Assembly: GCF_024139115.2 (NCBI RefSeq)
Contig: NC_085141.1
Span: forward strand, 132,493,822 to 132,557,821
Length of the DNA stretch: 64,000 bases
From: Armigeres subalbatus
Taxonomy: Eukaryota; Arthropoda; Insecta; Diptera; Culicidae
Direction: 5' to 3'
The notes under the pieces: generated by a model
What the model was told of the DNA's origin: nothing
The model's input: the letters and a program-made list of their open reading frames with translations, nothing else
Database searches by the model: none
Made by a program: the position numbers and the translations under genes
Part shown: piece by piece, positions 57,165 through 64,000 of the stretch
How positions within the stretch are numbered: the stretch's first letter is position 1
Layout of the letters: the number at the start of each line of letters is the position of its first letter

Positions 57165-57640
57165 AATTCATCGTCGAAAAACGTGTTCAAGTGATCAAAT
57201 TCAAAGTTTGTATGAATCATCAATGGTCAATGGTCATATTTTCTGTTTCTTTCTTCTATCTATTCTTCCTTTGAGGCATTATAACTCACGAAGAGGATGA
57301 CCGATTTGCGAGATTTCCTCACTAATCGATTCGTATTGGGATCAGCTGTGTTTCTATATGCAAAAGGTTAGTACATTTTAAAGGAAAAGTTGGGAAAATT
57401 GTCAAAATACAATAGCGAGTTTGGAGAAAACCTAATGCGATCGCTCGAAAAATGATCTAGAGTGCGGCGTCGCAATCAACGCAGAAAATGACATTTCGAA
57501 CGTTAAACGTAAAAACCCGAACAATGCAGGGTACGTTCTGCTAGTATGGTATAAAAGGAAACATAATCCGGATAGTTAAAGTTTTTTTTGTTAAATGGCT
57601 TATGTGTCAGGCACTGGAGGATTTCCCCCTAAATATAATA
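57165..57640 (+). repeat. Dispersed repeat, filled-site partner of 50120-50290
   Basis: Two parts (57165-57241 and 57545-57640) are collinear with the reverse complement of 50120-50290 and flank a 303-bp insertion. The end segment CCTCCAGTGCC...GACACATAAGCC is shared, read in reverse. Confidence 0.82.
57242..57544 (+). mobile_element. Helitron-like insertion, 303 bp
   Basis: Starts TCTGTTTCTTTC and ends GGGTACGTTCTGCTAG, followed by T. TC at the 5' end, CTAG at the 3' end, no target duplication and no inverted ends are Helitron features. The 5' part has ATAACTCACGAAGAGGATGA, similar in layout to the Helitron-like start at 33568. The empty site at 50120-50290 supports these limits. No Rep/helicase: non-autonomous. 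Confidence 0.72.
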
Positions 57641-58156
57641 GACCCGAAGATTTCGTAGAATATTTCTAAATCTGTAAGGCGATTGTTGTTGCAAACCGAT
57701 CGGATTTTGGTAAGCAAAGTTATAAAGAAAATAAAAATGCTCATTATTGATATGTTATTCTTTTACGTGCTCAATTGAATTTCCCACGATTTAGTATTTC
57801 CTTTATATTTTTTCTTGCAAGCAGCGAACTGTTTTGCAATAAAGACGGTTTATTCACTTGCTAAGTTTCCTATGTTGCCGACGTACTAATAAATTTTTAG
57901 ATAATAATGACCAACGTTGCAAAACGGTTTTCCGAAAAATTTACTGTTTTCATAGTAATTCTCATAAAAACTTCGAACCACGCGTGCGTGCTTAGTCAAA
58001 TTACAACCATTGGGATGTTGGATATATGGGGTCGGGAGGTAGCGAGGTTTGTTTTGTTAAAAGTTTTGCCGCGTGTAATGTGTAGTTTTTCCGCAAATCA
58101 TGTTTGATCGCACACCAATTCATTTATGTTTCCAACAAAATTGACGTAACTTACTA
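57641..58156. other. No gene supported
   Basis: The 66-codon frame at 57907-58107 has no domain. No repeat family recognised. Confidence 0.4.
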
Positions 58157-58349
58157 CAGTCAAACCTCCATGAGTCGATGTTCTACGACTCGATATCGAC
58201 TCATGGAAGCAAATTATTCCATATTAAAATTTTTTTCTGGGTTACTATGATGGTCCCTTCAAACAGCTTCCCAATGACTTTATATTCCTCATCTCGATAT
58301 TTCCATAAGTTGATGGTCCCTTCAATATCGACTCATGGAGGTTTGACTG
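58157..58349. mobile_element. TA-flanked MITE, 193 bp
   Basis: Ends CAGTCAAACCTCCATGAGTC in inverted orientation with TA on both sides (58155-58156, 58350-58351). Interior has CGATATCGACTCATGGAAGC-type repeats. Tc1/mariner type, related to 17125-17518. Confidence 0.9.
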
Positions 58350-58549
58350 TATATATGAAAATGGTTGGATATGACAATTTAAAATTTCCATTTAAAAACC
58401 CCAAATTTATTATTCCGCAGTGGTGATGATGCCTTTCTACGATTGTTATTCGTCTTAGAGTGATCAATGCATCTCATAGTTATTTGCCTATTAAATGGCG
58501 ATTAAATGTTTTTGAAGTGCTATTTTAAAGGGATGCTGCCTAAATAGTA

Positions 58550-58640
58550 GGATACACGCTAACTTTCACCTACTCAGTAACTGAGTAAAATTGCATTGCT
58601 CTCTCTTTCTATCCCACAGAAATTTTACTCAATATCCGTC
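58550..58640 (+). repeat. Dispersed repeat shared with 39915-40015
   Basis: Same blocks as the partner. A decayed left end of the ACCCAGATTA repeat lies just before it (about 58400-58440, GCAGTGGTGATGATGCCTTT). Confidence 0.78.
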
Positions 58641-59332
58641 AAAAAAAGTTGATAATCAATTTTAATATTCACCTCTTGCTAACATGAACATGTCCAGCAT
58701 CTGTAGCACTTTTTCATAAAAAACCCAGATTAATCCACCTAGCGGTGATGGTGCCTTTCTCGTTCGTTCAAAAGGTTTGGAAAAATCTAAAATAACACCA
58801 ATATGTGGATTGGTCTTATTTTTCATATTTGTTTATGTACATAAAAAAAATGCTCGCCAAACGCAATTTGTTGCAAACAAATCGGATGAGCATAAGAGCA
58901 AAAAATGGCATTTTATTTTGGTTTTAAAATTAGTATTTTCGCCATAACTTTTGACCCAATTGTACGATCCGGCCAAGTTTCTATAGGAAACAATGGGACA
59001 AGATTCTGCGTCGAATGCAATCTGTTGCGAGCGAACTGAGAAGCACACATATTGCACATCAATCACAGTAACTTATATATGACCGGATTCAGTCACAATA
59101 CACGGATACAAATTTCATCCATTTGCTTAAAAAATATGCATGTTTATTTCCAAAATGGTAATATGTTTGAATCAAACATATTTATTTTTAAAACCAAATT
59201 AAATTCCTGTTTGTTTTATATATACACTAGTGGACAGCCCCTCACTCGCTCTTGCAAAAGTAAACAAAAACTCGAGTTCGGATCGGATCCGATCGGAAGT
59301 CAGCAGAGGAGCAGGAGCAAAAGTAGAAGCAT

Positions 59333-59386
59333 CGGAGACGAGCCAGCCTCGGGCTGAAAGTCTCCTTAATAAAGACACAAAAAAAA
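59333..59386 (+). mobile_element. Extremely 5'-truncated LINE end with poly(A) and 14-bp target duplication
   Basis: CGGAGACGAGCCAGCCTCGG...TTAATAAAGACAC followed by a poly(A) run, flanked by AAAAGTAGAAGCAT at 59319-59332 and 59387-59400. The last A bases of the tail overlap the duplication. Only about 46 bp of the LINE 3' end was copied. The AATAAA in it is a poly(A) signal. Source family not identified. Confidence 0.85.
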
Positions 59387-59780
59387 AAAAGTAGAAGCAT
59401 TTGTTTTCTTGCTTCCAAATTGATGATAGGGATGTTTTTCAGGTACAGAAAGGTAATTAAATGAAATATGAACGTTTGGAATTGTGAAATCTGGTAGTCA
59501 AATGCTACCAGAATATGAAAATTGGTAGAATTGATAAGAAAATATTATGAGGGGTCGAACCAAAACAATAATATCCATGTTTGCTTCAAACATTTAGCTG
59601 GTTAAAACAACATGAAACATACATTTGATTCAATAAAAAGTTTTTGTTCGCTTCAAATGCAACAATATGTTTGTTCCAAACAGATTTATTTTTGATGCCA
59701 GAACAAACTGAATTTATGTTTGGATTTACCTAGAATATGTTTGTTTTTAACATAGTTTTTTCTGCGTGTATGGTTACTGC

Positions 59781-60928
59781 GAATCTATGACAAAAGGTCG
59801 AAAGACAAAAGGTCGAAAATACAAAAGGTCGAAAGGACAAAAGGTCGAAAAGACAAAACGGCGAAAGGGACAGAATGTCGAAAGGACAAAAGGTCGAAAA
59901 GGACCAATGTCGAAAAGAACAAAATGTCTAAAGGGACAAAAGGTCGATAAAAAACGAGTTGAGTGTATTCTAAAGGAATTTGTTAAATGCATTTATTTTC
60001 ATGCAGAAATACCACACTTATCTCATCAATCAAAGTTGAAGAATGAGCAATTTTCAAAGAAGGAGTAATTACTATGAACCAATATTATGAATAGCTAGAT
60101 AGTTCTGTTAGAAATGAATAAAACTTGTATTGCGCGAGACAGAGTTGTCCTATACAGTTGGCAAAAAAAAATGCCCTTTTATTTTTCACTATTTTTACAA
60201 TTGAATAAAAATCGTTGAATGAGTGCAAATAATAGATGGAGATCTAGATTTTCTAAATGTCACTTCAATCTGTCTAAATAGTGTACGCCGTAGCCACGCA
60301 AGTGCGCGCATTAAAAATACACCGGTGTGTAAAGGCTCCTCAAAGTCTAAGCGATTTCATCCCCAAGACGGCGACAGCTTGTTGCGGCGATTATATCGTT
60401 GGGTGGATGCTGGCAATGCTCGATTTACGCATCCATACCAACAGAATCGCAGTCGCCAGGCAATAGAACCTTAATACACGCCGATGTGTTTGATGTGCGG
60501 CGTGCGCCATTTTGAGAGAACGAAGTGATATTTAGAAAACTCAAACATCCATCTGTACATATTGAATGAGTTTTATGTATTTGTTAAAATTGTGAAAATA
60601 TAAAAGCAGAGTTTTACCAATTGTGTAAGGCAACTCTGGTGCGCAATTGATTCTCTCCGTTTCAGTTTCTTGTCTATTTCGACCTTTTGTGACTTTTGAC
60701 CTTTAGATCTTATTGATCTTTTATTATTTTCGGCCTTTTGTTCCATTCGACGTTTTGTCCCTTTCGGCCTTTTGTCCCATTCGACGTTTTGTCCTTTCGA
60801 CCTTTTGTCCTTTTCGGCCTTTTGTCCTTTTCGACCATTTGTCCCTTCAACATTTTGTCTTTCGATGTTTTGTCTTCCGACCTTTTGTGCTTTCGGCCTT
60901 TTGTCTTTCGACCTTTTGTCCCTAACCC
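59781..60928. mobile_element. Foldback minisatellite element with 9-bp flanking repeat
   Basis: 59785-59960 is a plus-strand array of GACAAAAGGTCGAAAG (14-16 bp); 60660-60925 is the same array reversed (CCTTTTGTCCTTTCGA). A hAT-like element sits between. GGTTACTGC occurs immediately outside both ends (59772-59780 and 60929-60937), consistent with a 9-bp target duplication. Frames inside are by-products. The design matches the array at 1-625. Confidence 0.75.
60140..60638. mobile_element. hAT-like element, 499 bp
   Basis: Ends CAGAGTTG and CAACTCTG, with arms of about 150 bp (including ATTTTTCAC, TAGATTTTCTAAATGTCACTTC in parts) and central GC-rich sequence. Flanks GCGCGAGA and GTGCGCAA are at best a degraded 8-bp duplication. 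A relative is at 46360-47495. Frames 60223-60474 are not supported as genes. Confidence 0.7.
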
Positions 60929-60989
60929 GGTTACTGCAACCAGATTTGTTGAACTTGTGTTGCTTGGGGAATAGATGAAGTCTAAGCGC

Positions 60990-63836
60990 TAAAAAAGTGA
61001 GCTAGACTTTTTTGAACTCTTTTTCACAATAAATAGTAATTTTACCATAACTTCTAAGCCCATAGTCCAATCTGGCGAATTTTCAATAAGAAGCAATGAG
61101 ACATTCTGCGTCGAATGCAATTCAATGCAAGCAAATCGGTTGAGGAAAAGTGCCTGAAAAATAAGTAACCTTTTTTTAGCGATTTTTCCATAAAAAATGG
61201 TATAATTTTCGATCCCATAGTCCGATAAGGCCAATTTCAATAGGAAACAACGGGACAGGATTATTCGTCGAATGCAACTTGTTGTGAGTAAATCGATTGA
61301 GGATAAGTGCCCGGAAAATGAGTGACATTTTTTACGCGATTTTTTCGTATGAATTTGTATTTTGGCCATAACTTCTGATCCCATAGTTCGATCTGGACAA
61401 TTTCAAAAAGGAAATAATGGGACAGGATTCTGCGTCGAATGCAATTTGTTGCGAGTAAATCGGTTGAGGCTAAGTGCCCGAAAAATGAGTGACATTTTTT
61501 ACGCGATTTTTTCGTATGAATTTGTATTTTGGCCATAACTTCTGATCCCATTGTTCGATCTGGCCAATTTCAAATAGGAAATAATGGGACAGGATTCTGC
61601 ATTGAATGCAACTTGTTGTGAGCAAATCGGTTGAGGATAAGTTCCCGAAAAATGAGTGACATTTTTTACGTGATTGTTTCGTATGAATTTGTATTTTGGC
61701 CATAACTTCTGATCCCATAGTCCGATCTGACCAATTTCAAATAGAAAACAATGAGACAGGATTATGCATCGAATGCAACTTGTTGCGAGCAAATCGGTTG
61801 AGGATAAGTGCCCGGAAAATGAGTGACATTTTTTACGCGATTTTTTCGTATGAATTTGTATTTTGGCCATAACTTTCGATCCCATAGTTCGATCTGGCCA
61901 ATTTCAAATAGGAAATATTGAAAAAGGATTCTGCGTCGAATGCAATTTGTTGCGAGCAAATTGTTTGAGGCTAAGTGCCCGAAAAATGAGTGACATTTTT
62001 TACGCGATTTTTTCGTATGAATTTGTATTTTGGCCATAACTTCTGATCCCATTGTTCGATATGGCCAATTTCAAATAGGAAACAATGGGACAGGATTCTG
62101 CATAGAATGCAACTTGTTGCGAGCAAATCGGTTGAGAATAAGTTCCCGAAAAATGAGTGACATTTTTTACGCGATTGTTTCGTATGATTTTGTATTTTGG
62201 CCATAACTTCTGATCCCATAGTTCGATCTGGCCAATTTCAAACAGGAAACAATAAGACAGGATTTTGAATCGAATGCAATTTGTTGCGAGCAAATCGGTT
62301 GAGAATAATTTCCCGAAAAATGAGTGACATTTTTTACTTGATTTTTTCGTATGAATTGGTATTTTGGCCATAACTTCTGATCCCATAGTCCGATCTGACC
62401 AATTTCAAATAGGAAACAACGGGACAGGATTCTACGTCGAATGCAACTTGTTGAGAGCAAATCGGTTGAGGATAAATGCCCGAAAAATGAGTGACATTTT
62501 TTACGCGTTTTTTTCGTATGAATTGGTATTTTGGCCATAACTTCTGATCCCATAGTCCGATCTGACCATTTTCAAATAGGAAACAATGGGACAGGATTCT
62601 GCATCGAATGCAATTTGTTGCGAGCAAATCGGTTGAGGATAAGTTCCCGAAAAATGAGTGACATTTTTTACGCGATTTTTTCGTATGAATTTGTATTTTG
62701 GCCATAACTTCTGATCCCATAGTCCGATCTGGCCAATTTCAAATAGGAAATAATGGGACAGGATTCTGCGTCGAATGCAACTTGTTGCAAGCAAATCGGT
62801 TGAGGATAAGTGCCCGGAAAATGAGTGACATTTTTTACGCGATTTTTTCGTATGAATTTGTATTTTGGCCATAACTTCTGATCCCATAGTCCGATCTGGC
62901 CAATTTCAAATAGGAAACAATGGGACAGGATTCTGCGTCGAATGCAACTTGTTGCGAGCAAATCGGTTGAGGATAAGTGCCCGAAAATGAGTGACATTTT
63001 TTACGCGATTTTTTCGTATGAATTTGTATTTTGGCCATAACTTCTGATCCCATAGTCCGATCTAATCAATTTCAAATAGAAAACAATGGGACAGGATTAT
63101 GCGTCGAATGCAACTTGTTGCGAGCAAATCGGTTGAGGATAAGTGCCCGGAAAATGAGTGACATTTTTTACGCGATTTTTTCGTATGAATTTGTATTTTG
63201 GCCATAACTTTCGATACCATAGTTCGATCTGGCCAATTTCAAATAGGAAATAATGGAAAAGGATTCTGCGTCGAATGCAATTTGTTGCGAGCAAATCGGT
63301 TGAGGATAAGTTCCTTAAAAATGAGTGACATTTTTTACGCGATTTTTTCGTATGAAATTGTATTTTGGCCATAACTTCTGATCCCATAGTCCGATCTGGC
63401 CAATTTCAAATAGGAAACAACGGGACAGGATTCTACGTCGAATGCAACTTGTTGTGAGCAAATCGATTGAGGATAAATGCCCGAAAAATGAGTGACATTT
63501 TTTACGCATTTTTTTCGTATGAATTTGTATTTTGGCCATAACTTCTGATCCCATAGTTCGATGTGGCCAATTTCAAAAAGGAAACAATGGGACAGGATTC
63601 TGCATCAAATGCAACTTGTTGCGAGCAAATCGGTTGAGGATAAGTGCCCGGAAAATGAGTGACATTTTTTACGCGATTTTTTCGTATGAATTTGTATTTT
63701 GGCCATAACTTCTGATCCCATAGTCCGATCTGGCCAATTTCAAATAGGAAACAATGGGACAGGATTCTGCATCGAATGCAACTTGTTGCGAGCAAATCGG
63801 TTGAGGATAAGTGCCCGAAAAATGAGTGACATTTTT
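60990..63836 (+). repeat. Satellite-like array, 167-bp unit, about 17 copies
   Basis: The unit contains TTTTACGCGATTTTTTCGTA, TTTTGGCCATAACTTCTGAT, CCCATAGTCCGATCTGGCC, CAATTTCAAATAGGAAACAA and TGCAACTTGTTGCGAGCAA. Spacing is 167 bp, regular over most of the array, with the first two or three units more diverged. 167 is not a multiple of three, so the repeating minus-strand frames of about 128 codons are by-products. Units are about 90 percent alike by eye, which suggests recent unequal exchange or gene conversion. Confidence 0.93.
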
Positions 63837-63848
63837 TGAGTAGTTTTG

Positions 63849-63866
63849 CGCACACACACACACACA

Positions 63867-63912
<46 letters not shown>
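63849..63912 (+). repeat. (CA)n microsatellite
   Basis: About 30 CA units with one interruption (CATACACA). It occupies the same place as the shorter CA runs in other copies of the ACCCAGATTA repeat (11287-11330, 34158-34172). Confidence 0.95.
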
Positions 63913-63916
<4 letters not shown>

Positions 63917-64000
63917 TCACCTCGATTCGTCGAACTGAGTCGATTGGTATATAACACTATGGGTCTCCGGGCCTTCTATAAAAAGTTTGTTTTTGGAGCG

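Larger units (their letters stand above)
58723..64000 (+). mobile_element. Giant ACCCAGATTA repeat copy with expanded 167-bp module (right end outside window)
   Basis: Begins ACCCAGATTAATCCACCTAG, then GGTGCCTTTCTCG. An unexpanded module copy is seen at 58900-59050. After other insertions (59333-59386, 59781-60928 with 60140-60638), the module is repeated about 17 times (60990-63836). The CACACA run and the GCTGAGTCGATTGGTATATAA-like segment follow, leading to the sequence that in other copies lies about 100 bp from the right end. Other copies are 420-480 bp, so this one is more than ten times larger. No protein coding. Confidence 0.78.

Noticed and set aside
60990..63836. CRISPR-like array
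   Set aside because: Direct repeats of 167 bp without unique spacers, in a clearly eukaryotic context.
63849..63912. Cys-Val repeat peptide frame
   Set aside because: Translation of the (CA)n microsatellite.
61261..63957. A ladder of minus-strand frames of 72-151 codons with the same peptide (MGSEVMAKIQIHTKKSRKKC)
   Set aside because: The frames recur every 167 bp, shift frame each unit because 167 is not a multiple of three, and end in the next unit. They reflect the satellite, not a protein family.

Overview
The window is eukaryotic, AT-rich and dominated by repeats. It looks like a culicine mosquito, most likely Aedes. The reasons are three copies of a tRNA-headed SINE ending in (GAA)n that matches what I know of Feilai, several degenerate RTE-type LINEs, a BEL/Pao element, a Tc1/mariner relic with the D37E spacing typical of the mosquito ITmD37E family, and dozens of small palindromic MITEs. 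Species is an inference; no alignment was run.

Only two host genes can be supported. On the plus strand at 31196-31524 is mitochondrial ribosomal protein L34 (two exons, 88 aa). On the minus strand at 34602-36826 is a polypeptide N-acetylgalactosaminyltransferase of the GALNT11/Pgant35A type (four coding exons, 664 aa). Both begin with a 23-nt coding exon. A possible terminal exon (19791-19948) and a GC-rich candidate promoter (48300-48960) are weak extras.

Layout. 1-7.6 kb: inverted minisatellite, a SINE-like insertion with perfect target duplication, a jockey-type RT scrap, and a four-unit tandem repeat built on a MITE. 7.6-13.2 kb: two broken RTE-type LINEs on the minus strand, one invaded by Feilai and by a 1.6-kb inverted-repeat element that itself carries further insertions. 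13-22.7 kb: MITEs, an 80-bp degenerate tandem repeat and a near-perfect 236-bp palindrome. 22.7-30.1 kb: a dead BEL/Pao element on the minus strand (gag to integrase), broken by Feilai, a hAT-type MITE and a foldback-rich insert. 30-37 kb: the two host genes. 37-40 kb: a duplicated sequence with a MITE present in one copy only. 40-45.1 kb: a third RTE-type LINE carrying two insertions, one of them a three-level nest. 45-58 kb: more MITEs, a jockey-like LINE lodged in a minisatellite, the ITmD37E relic and a Helitron-like insertion with an empty-site counterpart. 58.7-64 kb: a giant copy of a recurrent mosquito repeat in which a 167-bp module has grown to about 17 tandem copies; it also holds a foldback minisatellite with a 9-bp flanking repeat.

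I see no operon-like or defence-like gene system. What stands out is repeat architecture: datable nests, empty/filled site pairs, and satellite growth inside a transposon-like element.
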